A stretch of DNA of 14,304 nucleotides. Origin: an uncultured Bacteroidota bacterium (lineage in GTDB: Bacteria; Bacteroidota; Bacteroidia; Bacteroidales; P3). Positions 1-7,514 of this stretch are shown here, in pieces. How positions within the stretch are numbered: the first letter of the stretch is position 1; each line of letters begins with the position of its first letter. The stretch covers positions 1 through 14,304 of the forward strand of contig URCX01000035.1 of assembly GCA_900546465.1 (NCBI GenBank), in the 5' to 3' direction. Both the position numbers and the translations under genes were made by a program. The notes beneath the pieces are model-generated. The model worked only from the letters and a program-made list of their open reading frames with translations, searched no databases and was not told the DNA's origin.

Positions 1-114
1 CAATTCCGGGTTGCTGCATCCTTCGCAGCGTCTGGGGCAGCCGCAGAACCAAATACCGATGCGCTTTCCGAGACCCAGCACCTCCACTGGATACAAAATT
101 CGTGCAATATACAT
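1..114 (-). CDS. Radical SAM activase-like protein, N-terminal fragment (partial)
   Basis: Only the first 38 codons are inside the window; the gene continues past position 1. The translation begins MYIARILYPVEVLG, then GKRIGIWFCGCPRRCEGCSN. It contains a CxxxCxxC motif (C26, C30, C33), the 4Fe-4S/S-adenosylmethionine binding signature, placed very near the N-terminus as in the short NrdG-like 'single 4Fe-4S cluster' radical SAM proteins that activate glycyl-radical or other enzymes. The G-G-K-R-I-G-I-W stretch before the cysteines is also typical of that group. The ATG at 114 has AAGGA a short distance upstream; the frame is open further upstream, but family members normally start here. It lies 28 bp after the stop of a truncated DPP-IV gene, so it could be cotranscribed with it. 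The substrate cannot be deduced. Family is fairly sure; exact function unknown. Confidence 0.72.
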   Translation of the reverse strand, partial: MYIARILYPVEVLGLGKRIGIWFCGCPRRCEGCSNPEL

Positions 115-142
115 CAGATTTTCCTTACCAGAAGATACGCCG

Positions 143-1624
143 CTAGTTCTTGCCGCTTTCCATCTTTTCAGGTTTGATAATCCAGTAATTCAAATCCTGA
201 CCGGAAGAGGTCTTGAACTTTCCGAATTCTTTGCGCTCTTTTCCGTAGTTAGACAAAACGGCTTTCAAATCTTTGTTATCCTCCAACACAACAAGAGTTT
301 TCCCCGTATTATCATTTACAGTATAAACAGTAGGAGTGTCGGTGTCGGAGAAAGAAGAGATATAATACTTCCCTGTTGCAGAAAAATCAGCAGTGTATGT
401 GCCGACTTTACCGGAGAGCTTTTTGATTTTCTTGTTCTTATCGACAAGCAGCAATTCCCTGTTATAGGCTTCCGATTGTGCTGCCGTAAAGTAAATCTTT
501 CCCGATTTGTCATCAATATAGCAAATATCCGCAACGTCATATTGTCCTGTCGTTATAGGTTCTATTTCCTTTGTATAAATGTTTACCTTGTACAAATTCA
601 TAAAACCGTTCTTCTCGCTTTTGAGTATGAAATTCTTTTTATCGCTTAGGAAGTTTACATCTTCGACCTGTTCAATATAGCACTCGTTTCTCTCATCGTA
701 AATCTTATTCAATTTGTAGTCATTGCAGTTTGCCACGAACAATTCATAGTGATTTTGATGACGATTCAACTTATGAACAAATACTTCGTTATTCAAAGTC
801 CATTGAAGTCGCGGAATGTAAATGTCTTTATTCGGTCCCAAATCAATATTGTGGGTTTGTCGTGCTTCTATATCGTAAACCAATACGCTGACAATGGAAT
901 TGTCTTCGCCGGCTTTCGGATATTTATAAGTATATTGAACAGGATATAAACTGCCATAGTAAGGTATGGTGTATTCCTTTACTTTGCTTTCATCGAAAGA
1001 ATAGAATGCTATTTTCTTAGAGTCCGGACTCCAAAAGAAACCCTTTGTTATCGCAAATTCTTCCTCATACACCCAATCGGTTGTTCCGTTTATTATTTTG
1101 TTGAACTCTCCATTGGTTGTGATTTGTGTTTCCTGCATATCTGATAGATAAAGCATGAATAAGTTGTTGTCCTTCACATACGCCACTTTGCTGCCATCGG
1201 GAGCAAATTCAGTCAAACGCACTTTGTCTTTGCTGACAGAGGTAAGTTGTTTGGTCTTTATATCATATATATAATAGTTTGCCAAATACGAACGCCTGTA
1301 AATGAATTGCGGATTGGTAGCCAGCAATAATTTACTTTCATCTTGGTTGAACTGATAATCGAAAACATATTCGCTTTCCGTTTTGAACTTCAAATCGGAG
1401 AAAGAAACAATCTCTTCTGTTTTCTTTCCGGTAGCATAAGCATACTTTTCAATGCCTTCTCTTTTGAGAATACAATAATTCTCACCGTTTTTCATGGAAC
1501 GAATTTCATCTATGGACTTACTTCTGAAAGTTCCCTTTGCCCAAATGTCTTCAAGAGTTATTTCTTGCGCAAATACACTGCAACATAATAGCAAAGCCGC
1601 CATCAAAATACTTGTTTTTCTCAT
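143..1624 (-). pseudogene. Dipeptidyl peptidase IV (S9B), truncated after the beta-propeller
   Basis: DPP-IV family enzymes cleave X-Pro/X-Ala dipeptides from peptide N-termini, in the periplasm in Bacteroidetes. This 493-residue product has a signal peptide (residues 1-20, ending VFAQ) and a full S9B propeller. It includes DWVYEEE at 183-189, whose last two glutamates match the pair that binds the substrate amino terminus in DPP-IV, and R110 in an RRSYLANY context matching the family's substrate-binding arginine. It then ends at NYWIIKPEKMESGKN-stop, precisely where full-length enzymes (about 730 residues) continue with the 'KKYPV' strand of the alpha/beta-hydrolase domain. The catalytic Ser, Asp and His are all missing, so peptidase activity is not expected. 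The start was chosen at MRKTSI (1624) because it begins a proper signal peptide; an upstream ATG at 1642 adds six residues overlapping the intergenic gap. It lies 22 bp downstream of the 312-residue gene. It is either a disrupted gene or an assembly join; a stand-alone propeller protein is less likely. Confidence 0.8.
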
Positions 1625-1646
1625 TTCTTGTGCTGTTATCAAAAAT

Positions 1647-2585
1647 CTACTCGACTATATTGTCTATCAAAATATCCTCATACTTCATCAAAGGATTGAT
1701 ATTCTTCCTGTCAATCGGGAAAAGAGTATCCAAAACCCAACGGTCGATTTGTCTGCTGTTGCGATATTTATTCAATGCAAGTCTGTGTACGTATTCCGTC
1801 ATATACTTTCCCCACTTCGTATCCTTATGTTCTCTGTAATAAGCTTGCAAAGCATCTTTGTACTCCTGCTTTATAACGTCTTTATCGTCATAAACAGAAG
1901 TATTTTCCAATCCTTTCGTTACGGTGAAACACAAATGCTCTATTTCCCTTTGTACTAAATCCTCTCTGATAAAGTCAGGGTTTTTCACCAAGAACTCATC
2001 TCTCCACGCAATTCTTTTGAAGACTGTGGCAAGAGGTATATTCAGAGCAGCATGCCAAACAGTCGGCATATCGTATTCCTCAATCCATAAACCGCGATAG
2101 TATCTGTATTCCTCGGTCAACATTCCTTTTAATCTGTTATAAAGAAATGCGGGATTGACTTCAACAGAGTAAGAGGTGTCTTCAAAAGACATTATTCTGT
2201 ATCCGTATTTGGCATATTCGGATTGAAACTTCTTCATATCGCTTTTCAAAGCATTCAAAACCCGAATGTCGTTATGTATCAAAGCTCTCACCTCTTCATC
2301 GGAAAAGGTTTTGTGTAACGTTACCGTCTTGTCCTCACAACTTAATTCATGATAGAAATACAAAATCTGATACGCCCAATCTGCATTGTCTGGATCTCCC
2401 TTAAACATATTCTCAAACAATCTGCAAGCCGTATCTATGACATTTCTTTCACTGAACGGCAGTTTACTCAATTTATAAGAAAACTCCGTCAATTTCGTAT
2501 CGTCCATGCGGCTTGTGTTCTGGGCAGAAAGCCCCGAGATAAACATCAAACCCATCAACAAAATCCCGATAAGCAAATTTTTCAT
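1647..2585 (-). CDS. Exported protein of unknown function, 312 residues
   Basis: I do not recognise a named family. The N-terminus MKNLLIGILLMGLMFISGLSAQ is a signal peptide with likely cleavage around residue 21, so the product should be in the periplasm or outer envelope. The mature part is mostly helical in character and charged, with many aromatic residues (for example YRYYRGLWIEEYDMPTVWHAA near the middle), and no cysteine-based or catalytic motif that I can name. The frame is open for 56 more codons upstream, but that extension runs through the divergent promoter region and lacks signal-peptide character, so the ATG at 2585 is preferred. It is the first gene of a probable two-gene unit with the DPP-IV gene, 22 bp downstream, which suggests an envelope or peptide-related role, but this is only context. 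Confidence 0.8.
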   Translation of the reverse strand: MKNLLIGILLMGLMFISGLSAQNTSRMDDTKLTEFSYKLSKLPFSERNVIDTACRLFENMFKGDPDNADWAYQILYFYHELSCEDKTVTLHKTFSDEEVRALIHNDIRVLNALKSDMKKFQSEYAKYGYRIMSFEDTSYSVEVNPAFLYNRLKGMLTEEYRYYRGLWIEEYDMPTVWHAALNIPLATVFKRIAWRDEFLVKNPDFIREDLVQREIEHLCFTVTKGLENTSVYDDKDVIKQEYKDALQAYYREHKDTKWGKYMTEYVHRLALNKYRNSRQIDRWVLDTLFPIDRKNINPLMKYEDILIDNIVE

Positions 2586-2632
2586 CTCAACAAAAAGTTT
2601 TATTTCTTCGGTCGCAACAGGCGAACGACTTG

Positions 2633-2640
2633 CAAAGGTA
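2633..2640 (-). promoter_or_regulatory. Candidate -7 box (TACCTTTG) for the minus-strand exported-protein/DPP-IV unit
   Basis: On the minus strand this reads TACCTTTG, an exact match to the Bacteroidetes TAnnTTTG -7 consensus, about 48 bp upstream of the ATG at 2585. No good TTTG -33 element is seen at the usual spacing. The box is one arm of a perfect inverted repeat shared with the opposing promoter. Confidence 0.55.
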
Positions 2641-2657
2641 GCTAAAAAAGCGAACAA

Positions 2658-2689
2658 TTTGGACAATACTGAAAAAAAATGTACCTTTG
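2658..2689 (+). promoter_or_regulatory. Candidate Bacteroidetes promoter (TTTG ... TACCTTTG) for the membrane protein/efp unit
   Basis: TTTG at 2658-2661 and TACCTTTG at 2682-2689 are separated by 20 bp, matching the -33/-7 organisation described for Bacteroidetes primary sigma promoters. The next ATG is at 2711, leaving a short leader. Confidence 0.65.
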
Positions 2690-2710
2690 CAAGCCAAAAC
2701 GCAGACAAAA

Positions 2711-2977
2711 ATGAAGGTTGTAAAAACGGCAAAGCTTTTGGAATTTCTCTCATACGTCGGCTTGCTCGCTACGGTCGTGTATTACTTCTTTATAGGGTTC
2801 AAAAGCATAGAATACGTGGCTTTTGCACTGCTTATCGTTTGCATTTTGCGTATGGTGGGAGCAAGTCTGAAAGCCTCTTTCTTTGAAAAGGAATATACCA
2901 AATTGAAAGAAGACAACGAGTTTATGCAAAGGCGGATAAACGAATTGCAAAAGACCGAGCAGCAACAAAAAGAATAA
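2711..2977 (+). CDS. Small membrane protein with C-terminal coiled coil, 88 residues
   Basis: The protein starts MKVVKTAKLLEFLSYVG and has two hydrophobic helices (about residues 12-29 and 34-52: LSYVGLLATVVYYFFIGF and VAFALLIVCILRMVGASL), followed by a charged, probably coiled-coil tail (FFEKEYTKLKEDNEFMQRRINELQKTEQQQKE). With two membrane segments, both ends are expected on the same, probably cytosolic, side. The ATG at 2711 is used because a TTG at 2687 would lie inside the -7 promoter box. It is followed after 58 bp by efp on the same strand with no terminator in between other than a small hairpin, so they are probably cotranscribed. No known domain is recognised and the function is unknown. 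Confidence 0.75.
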   Translation: MKVVKTAKLLEFLSYVGLLATVVYYFFIGFKSIEYVAFALLIVCILRMVGASLKASFFEKEYTKLKEDNEFMQRRINELQKTEQQQKE

Positions 2978-3001
2978 ATAATACAAACTTAATATGATAA
3001 G

Positions 3002-3016
3002 TCCGCCACAGGCGGA
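3002..3016 (+). other. Small perfect hairpin in the efp leader
   Basis: TCCGCC-ACA-GGCGGA forms a 6-bp GC-rich stem with a 3-nt loop, 19 bp before the efp ATG. No T-run follows directly, so it is not a classical terminator. It could be an mRNA processing or stabilising element, or a short dispersed palindrome. Confidence 0.5.
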
Positions 3017-3035
3017 GAGAAAACAGAATTTTTAT

Positions 3036-3599
3036 ATGGCAACAACAGCAGACATCAAAAACGGATTGTGCATAGAGTTGAACAATGATTTGTTCTCTGT
3101 GGTGGAATTTTTGCACGTAAAGCCCGGCAAAGGAAGTGCCTTTGTAAGAACCAAGTTGAAGAGCTTCAAAACCGGAAGGACATTGGAACATACCTTTCCG
3201 GCAGGATGTAAAATCGATACTTGCAGAGTGGAAAGACGTCCGTACACCTATCTTTACAAAGACGATACCGGCTACAACTTCATGCACGCCGAAACATACG
3301 AACAGATAAACATAGAAGAGAGCATGATAAACGCTCCACAGTTTTTGAAAGAAGGACAGTATGTTGAGATAATCGTACATGCAGATACAGAAACTCCGCT
3401 TTCTTGTGAGCTTCCTCCGTTCGTAGAAATGGAAGTTACCTACACCGAACCCGGCGTCAAAGGCAATACCGCAACCAATGCAATGAAAGATGCCACCGTT
3501 GAAACGGGAGCAAAAGTGCGTATTCCTTTATTCATAGAAACAGGCGAAAGAATAAAAGTAGATACAAGAACATCGGAATACGTTGAGAGAGTAAAATAA
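3036..3599 (+). CDS. efp: Translation elongation factor P
   Basis: EF-P binds the ribosome between the P and E sites and relieves stalling at polyproline stretches. The 187-residue length is normal for the family. The N-terminal KOW-like domain (about 1-65) carries the tip loop VKPGKGSAF, with lysine 32 at the position that is post-translationally modified in other bacteria. It is followed by the conserved FKTGRTLEHTF segment, and the two OB-fold domains end with the signature IKVDTRTSEYVERVK. The ATG at 3036 gives the canonical MATTADIKNG start; an in-frame upstream extension to 2994 crosses the leader hairpin and is not family-like. No lysine-modifying epmA/epmB gene is in the window. It is the second gene of a unit beginning at 2711, and a strong intrinsic terminator follows 24 bp after the stop. 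Confidence 0.97.
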   Translation: MATTADIKNGLCIELNNDLFSVVEFLHVKPGKGSAFVRTKLKSFKTGRTLEHTFPAGCKIDTCRVERRPYTYLYKDDTGYNFMHAETYEQINIEESMINAPQFLKEGQYVEIIVHADTETPLSCELPPFVEMEVTYTEPGVKGNTATNAMKDATVETGAKVRIPLFIETGERIKVDTRTSEYVERVK

Positions 3600-3623
3600 C
3601 GGATTATATTTTATTACAAAGTT

Positions 3624-3658
3624 AAAGGCGGAGCACACAAAGCTGTTCCGCCTTTTTT
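3624..3658 (+). terminator. Intrinsic terminator after efp
   Basis: AAAGGCGGA (3624-3632) pairs perfectly with TCCGCCTTT (3647-3655), with a 14-nt loop that can pair further in part, and the stem runs into six T residues (3653-3658). It is a clear rho-independent terminator for the plus-strand unit. Confidence 0.9.
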
Positions 3659-3778
3659 ATATCTGCAAAATTATAAATGCACACACCGAAAATACTTTTT
3701 CAATTTGTATATTGTAAAAACAATACACGCAAAGACGAAACAGACATTCTATCAAGAACTAATAAAAGCCTGTTTTAT

Positions 3779-3799
3779 AAGTCGCATACTGCGATTTTT
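3779..3799 (+). terminator. Possible second small hairpin with T-run
   Basis: TCGCA-TAC-TGCGA (3782-3794) is followed by TTTTT (3795-3799), and flanking A and T residues can extend the stem. It looks like a weak intrinsic terminator about 120 bp beyond the efp terminator. It would make sense if a short transcript starts between 3660 and 3770, but no convincing promoter box was found there. A 6-bp palindrome (TATTGT-AAAA-ACAATA, 3710-3725) is the only other structure noticed. Confidence 0.35.
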
Positions 3800-3869
3800 C
3801 TTTATAATTACTATTTCGGATAAGCTGCCATAAGCATTTGAACCTCACAACTTTGTACTCATCAAAATA

Positions 3870-3943
3870 AAACGCCGTTCCGGAAAAACAGAAGGGCGTT
3901 TTAATTTTTTCTTTCGCCGTTTCAATTTTCCGGAACGGCGTTT
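3870..3943. repeat. Palindromic intergenic element, copy 1 (18-bp arms)
   Basis: AAACGCCGTTCCGGAAAA at 3870-3887 and its exact reverse complement at 3926-3943 flank a 38-bp interior that itself contains GGGCGTTTT and TTTCGCCGTTT. It begins 16 bp beyond the stop codon of the minus-strand TPR gene, and in that direction the stem is followed by TTTTATTTTG, so it may also serve as that gene's terminator. It shares CGCCGTTCCGGAAAA with a second element at 11405-11480, which marks it as a member of a repeat family rather than a simple terminator. Confidence 0.75.
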
Positions 3944-3958
3944 GGATGGTAGCTTGTT

Positions 3959-6163
3959 TTAAGGGTTTTGCTTATTCCACTTGATAAGGTTCTTTTTATA
4001 GCTTTTGATGAGATATTTGAACCATTTGTCTGCTTCGTATTTGTCCATCAGACGGTTCGATTGTGCTATTTTTTCATTGCGTTTGCTTTGTTCGAGACTC
4101 ATCATCGTCCCTAATTTCCTTTGTATCTTCTTTGTGTGTTTTGCTTTGTAGCCAAAGTCTTTCAAACTTGCGAGTGCTTCGACGCTTTGTTCGTATTGGC
4201 GATATTTCATTAGTTGTTCGATGGTGTTGACTGCCAATGCGTCATTGCCGAAACTGTAAATTATTTCTCTTATGGGACGGTGCTGTACGCTCATTTCTTT
4301 AAGATTGTGCGTAATATAGAACTGTTCCAATTCGGCATACTCTCTCAGAAATCTGTTGGTGTCTCCTCTTTCAAGTATGCTGTCTGTGGCTTCTCTCCTT
4401 TTCACATATTCCAAAGGTTGTTCTATTTGTCGTTTCAATGAACGCAAACGGCTTTTGTCCAAACGGCATTCGCTGCTTCCTTTTATCTGCATTGCTCGGT
4501 TTATATAGTCTTCCGCAAGGTAGAAATCATTCTTACGGATGCAGTCGATGATGTTGTAAACCATCACGTTGATTTCTTCTTGCTTCTTACTGCAGACTTT
4601 ATTGTCTATTGCTCGAAGATAGCTGTTCATTATTTTGACAATGACGCTGTCATCTTTCATTTTATATCTCTCCAACAACTCCTCCGTCTTGGCGACAAGG
4701 CTGTCTGCTTTTTCTACCTCACCTTGAAATATTGCATATTCCGCATTGTGCATTCTTTTTGCCGTAACTTCTCTTATGGCAGAGATATACATCTTCTCTA
4801 CTTCGTCTTTTTCGGCATCGATTTTGGCAAGTTTGTTGGCAGTTTCCAAAACTTCCAATGCTTTTTCGTAATTGTTTACTTTCAAATAGGACAAGGTTTC
4901 AAAGAATTTGTCGTCTATTTCTTTTCTAAGGCTGCGTGTCTTTGTGTTGGTTACCACAGTACTCTTTTCAGGCAGAGCGTTGTCGGACGATGGTATGTAT
5001 TCCTTTTCTATTTTCTTGACATCTTCCTCTGCATCGCTTTCTGTCTGTTTAATGAACTCCGGATATTGCTCGGCATATCCTGTATTGGGTGCTGCGGATT
5101 CAAGACTGTCCAAAACAGGGTCGGTTTCTTGCAGACTGCCTTGCAGAAGGGCTATTTGCTTCAATATATTGTCTTCAAAGCTTCCGCCGACCATGGCTGC
5201 AAGTTCTCTTGCCTTATGCAGCAAATCCATTTTGATTTCGTTATTCTTTGCTTCCGGCATGGCTTTGGCTTGTGCTATGTAGCTGTTCACGACAATGTTT
5301 ACCACCTCATCAAAATCTGCTGTATCGCTTATGCTTTCGCGATTGCGTTGGAAGTAATCGTAGGTATTGTTTATGAAATCGCCTGCCACATCATTGCGTC
5401 CTTTTGCGATGGCTTTCTTTGTAACGTCTATATGTTCCTTATATATGTTGTTACGACAGTTAACGAGCTTGTTCTTTATTACACCCTCGTTGCAGATTTT
5501 CATAGGGTCTTTCTTGCAATAGTTCTCCAATTCTTCCAATATGTCGATTGCATAAGCGTATTTGCCTTGCTTGATTAGGGAAAGGGATTGCAGGAGGTTT
5601 TTATCGTAGGTATAAACCAATAAATTCTTACACAAAAGACTTTCTTCTTCGGAAGGGGTAAAGCTGTTGATTATTTCTGTCAACCTGTCGGCTGTTGTCA
5701 TTACTGCTCCGCTGTCAAGGCTTATCTTGGCAAGTTCATAATTTGCCATGACATTACGCGGATTGCTTTGTATGCTCTTTTGCAGGTAATCATAAGCTTC
5801 TTTTGGTTTGTTGTTCGCTTTGGAGAATACGGCTTTTCTATAATACCAATCGCTCATTCTCGGCAGCATAAATTCGACAAGTTCTTTGTTTTGCTTTACG
5901 AGCGTCTTCAATTCAATCCATTTCGCATATATGTCGTTATCACTGTTATATATCTCGTTTTTTGAAAGAAAGGCTTCTGCAGAAGAGAGCTGAAATTCAT
6001 ACACAGGCGACATATCGAAATTTTCACTACTGATTGCCGCACACGTTTTTATGTGTTTGAGGTAATTATTCAGAATATCCTTTTTTGCAGATGGCGATAG
6101 AGTTTGTGCATAAGCCGATATCGTCAAGACAATAAGGCAAACAAAGCCGAGGAACTTTTTCAT
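3959..6163 (-). CDS. Large exported TPR-like protein, 734 residues
   Basis: MKKFLGFVCLIVLTISAYAQ is a signal peptide, so the mature protein is periplasmic or envelope-attached. The rest is almost wholly helical and charged. TPR-like stretches are seen around residues 105-160 (WYYRKAVFSKANNKPKEAYDYLQKSIQSNP then NVMANYELAKISLDSG), around 200-220 (KQGKYAYAIDILEELENY) and around 415-480 (LSYLKVNNYEKALEVLETANKLAKID). No enzymatic motif is visible. TPR arrays of this kind usually act as protein-binding scaffolds, but no partner can be named. The gene appears to be transcribed alone: the preceding operon lies beyond a 148-bp gap with its own candidate promoter, and a palindromic element follows. 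A long open frame on the opposite strand (4580-5578) is taken as a shadow. Confidence 0.85.
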   Translation of the reverse strand: MKKFLGFVCLIVLTISAYAQTLSPSAKKDILNNYLKHIKTCAAISSENFDMSPVYEFQLSSAEAFLSKNEIYNSDNDIYAKWIELKTLVKQNKELVEFMLPRMSDWYYRKAVFSKANNKPKEAYDYLQKSIQSNPRNVMANYELAKISLDSGAVMTTADRLTEIINSFTPSEEESLLCKNLLVYTYDKNLLQSLSLIKQGKYAYAIDILEELENYCKKDPMKICNEGVIKNKLVNCRNNIYKEHIDVTKKAIAKGRNDVAGDFINNTYDYFQRNRESISDTADFDEVVNIVVNSYIAQAKAMPEAKNNEIKMDLLHKARELAAMVGGSFEDNILKQIALLQGSLQETDPVLDSLESAAPNTGYAEQYPEFIKQTESDAEEDVKKIEKEYIPSSDNALPEKSTVVTNTKTRSLRKEIDDKFFETLSYLKVNNYEKALEVLETANKLAKIDAEKDEVEKMYISAIREVTAKRMHNAEYAIFQGEVEKADSLVAKTEELLERYKMKDDSVIVKIMNSYLRAIDNKVCSKKQEEINVMVYNIIDCIRKNDFYLAEDYINRAMQIKGSSECRLDKSRLRSLKRQIEQPLEYVKRREATDSILERGDTNRFLREYAELEQFYITHNLKEMSVQHRPIREIIYSFGNDALAVNTIEQLMKYRQYEQSVEALASLKDFGYKAKHTKKIQRKLGTMMSLEQSKRNEKIAQSNRLMDKYEADKWFKYLIKSYKKNLIKWNKQNP

Positions 6164-6195
6164 CTTTTGTAAATATAAGGTTTTTAATCAAGGAG

Positions 6196-6203
6196 CAAAG
6201 ATA
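6196..6203 (-). promoter_or_regulatory. Candidate -7 box (TATCTTTG) for the TPR gene
   Basis: On the minus strand this reads TATCTTTG, matching TAnnTTTG, 32 bp before the ATG at 6163. No convincing -33 TTTG at 19-21 bp spacing was found. The rest of the 148-bp gap (6164-6311) holds only a weak CGATT/AATCG inverted repeat (6269-6283) after the permease operon. Confidence 0.5.
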
Positions 6204-6311
6204 CTACATATTTCACAAAGCACCACTGCATCGCAGAAGCCTATCATATTAGATATGTTCTTTCAATACGATTCGTCAAATCGAAAAGAAAGATATGTCA
6301 AAGGCTATTTG

Positions 6312-7511
6312 TTACTTTTTCAACTTCCAACGGTATGCGAAATACGTGGTAAGGAAGTAGAAACCCGTCAGTATCCATAGCCAATAGTTCTCCATGGATA
6401 TTTCTGCCATGCTGCTACCCATCGTCATCATTCTTGCAAATCCATTGGCAGCATCAGTCGAAGGAATGATATGCGAAATCATTTCCCACACTGCCGGCAT
6501 TGCTTCACGCGGCCAAGGAAGACCTGTCATAAGAAGCATAGGTACCGACATGAAAATGTAGAACGGTATAGCGTTTTCTCTGTTGTTGAAGAATACTCCT
6601 ATGGTCATACCCAACAATATGACGGCAAAAAGAAACGGAGTGATGAACCAAACAACCTTCATCGGGCTTTCAACAAGTTGTGGTAAATTGAAATATTTCG
6701 GAATAATGATAAGAACATACACCATTATCGGTATATATGTGATGAATATCGCCAAGGCTCGACCAAAGATTATTCGTAACAAACCATGGTAATGTGCGTT
6801 TTCTTGTATGGAGGTTGCGAGTTTATCTTTCTCTCTTACTCTGCCTGTAAGCATGCCTATACCTATCAGTAAGGTCTGTTGCAATACAAGTATAAGTATT
6901 ATAGGCAATATGAATGAAGGATAACCTCCGGGATTGTACAAAAGGTGCTGAGTAGGTTTGAAAGGCTGAATTGCACTGACCGCCTGATCGTATGTCTTTC
7001 CGTGTGCAATAAGATTCTTTGCCTGAATTTCACCACCCATTGTCAAAGAAACAGATGTAGCAGCCAATGCAAGATTTCTGTACCAAAAGAAAGACGTAAC
7101 GTCTGCATATACACCTACGGTCGTTTGTTCTCCTGAATTTATGCTTTTACTGAAATCGTCAGGTATATAGATGATACCATGCACCTGAGAAAGCTTCTGC
7201 ATACGCTTGGCTTCCTCCATATTGTTGCAATGAGTGGCAACTTTTACTTCCGGAGCAGCATCCAATCTTCTGATAAACTCTCGGCTTAAAGCAGTATTTG
7301 ATTCGTCCACAACGGCAATGGGCATATCGTTCAACAATTCCCTGTTATAGACATATCCGCAGACCATAGGATAAACCAAACATGCTATGAAGAAAACTAT
7401 CAGCACACCTTTATCGGTGAAGATGTTGTACAACTCTCTCCGAAGTATGTGAAGCATGTCAATCCATGCCGCTTTATATTTCCGTAAACTTTCTCTCGTG
7501 TTTGAATTCAT
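6312..7511 (-). CDS. ABC-2 type permease subunit (second permease of the export operon)
   Basis: This 399-residue inner-membrane protein has the ABC-2 permease plan: one N-terminal helix (about 36-56, LIVFFIACLVYPMVCGYVY), a large periplasmic domain opening with MPIAVVDESNTALSREFIRRLD, then a cluster of about five helices from residue 199 on, ending in a cytosolic YRWKLKK tail. The MPIAVVDxSN motif at the start of the periplasmic domain is typical of the YbhR/YbhS/YhhJ group. It begins 3 bp after the stop of the other permease, so the two are translationally linked and probably form a heterodimer. It is the last gene of the four-gene operon. A later ATG (M19) could also serve as start. Such permeases normally need an ATP-binding subunit, none of which is visible here. 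The substrate is unknown. Confidence 0.9.
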   Translation of the reverse strand: MNSNTRESLRKYKAAWIDMLHILRRELYNIFTDKGVLIVFFIACLVYPMVCGYVYNRELLNDMPIAVVDESNTALSREFIRRLDAAPEVKVATHCNNMEEAKRMQKLSQVHGIIYIPDDFSKSINSGEQTTVGVYADVTSFFWYRNLALAATSVSLTMGGEIQAKNLIAHGKTYDQAVSAIQPFKPTQHLLYNPGGYPSFILPIILILVLQQTLLIGIGMLTGRVREKDKLATSIQENAHYHGLLRIIFGRALAIFITYIPIMVYVLIIIPKYFNLPQLVESPMKVVWFITPFLFAVILLGMTIGVFFNNRENAIPFYIFMSVPMLLMTGLPWPREAMPAVWEMISHIIPSTDAANGFARMMTMGSSMAEISMENYWLWILTGFYFLTTYFAYRWKLKK

Positions 7512-7514
7512 AAG

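Larger units (their letters stand above)
2629..2693. repeat. 12-bp perfect inverted repeat spanning the divergent promoters
   Basis: CTTGCAAAGGTA at 2629-2640 and TACCTTTGCAAG at 2682-2693 are exact reverse complements separated by 41 bp. Each arm contains a TAnnTTTG-type -7 box facing outward, so the symmetry may simply reflect two promoters with the same extended -7/initiation sequence (TACCTTTGCA), or may be an operator. Confidence 0.6.

Noticed and set aside
2687..2710. TTG start for the small membrane protein
   Set aside because: The TTG is part of the TACCTTTG -7 box; the ATG at 2711 is a normal start.
2586..2753. N-terminal extension of the 312-residue exported protein
   Set aside because: It runs through both divergent promoter boxes and would hide the clear signal peptide that starts at 2585.
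4580..5578. Long plus-strand open frame (332 codons) opposite the TPR gene
   Set aside because: It is rich in Phe, Cys and Tyr with no signal or domain, exactly the pattern of an antisense shadow of a lysine/glutamate-rich gene; the minus-strand frame has a signal peptide and TPR-like pattern.
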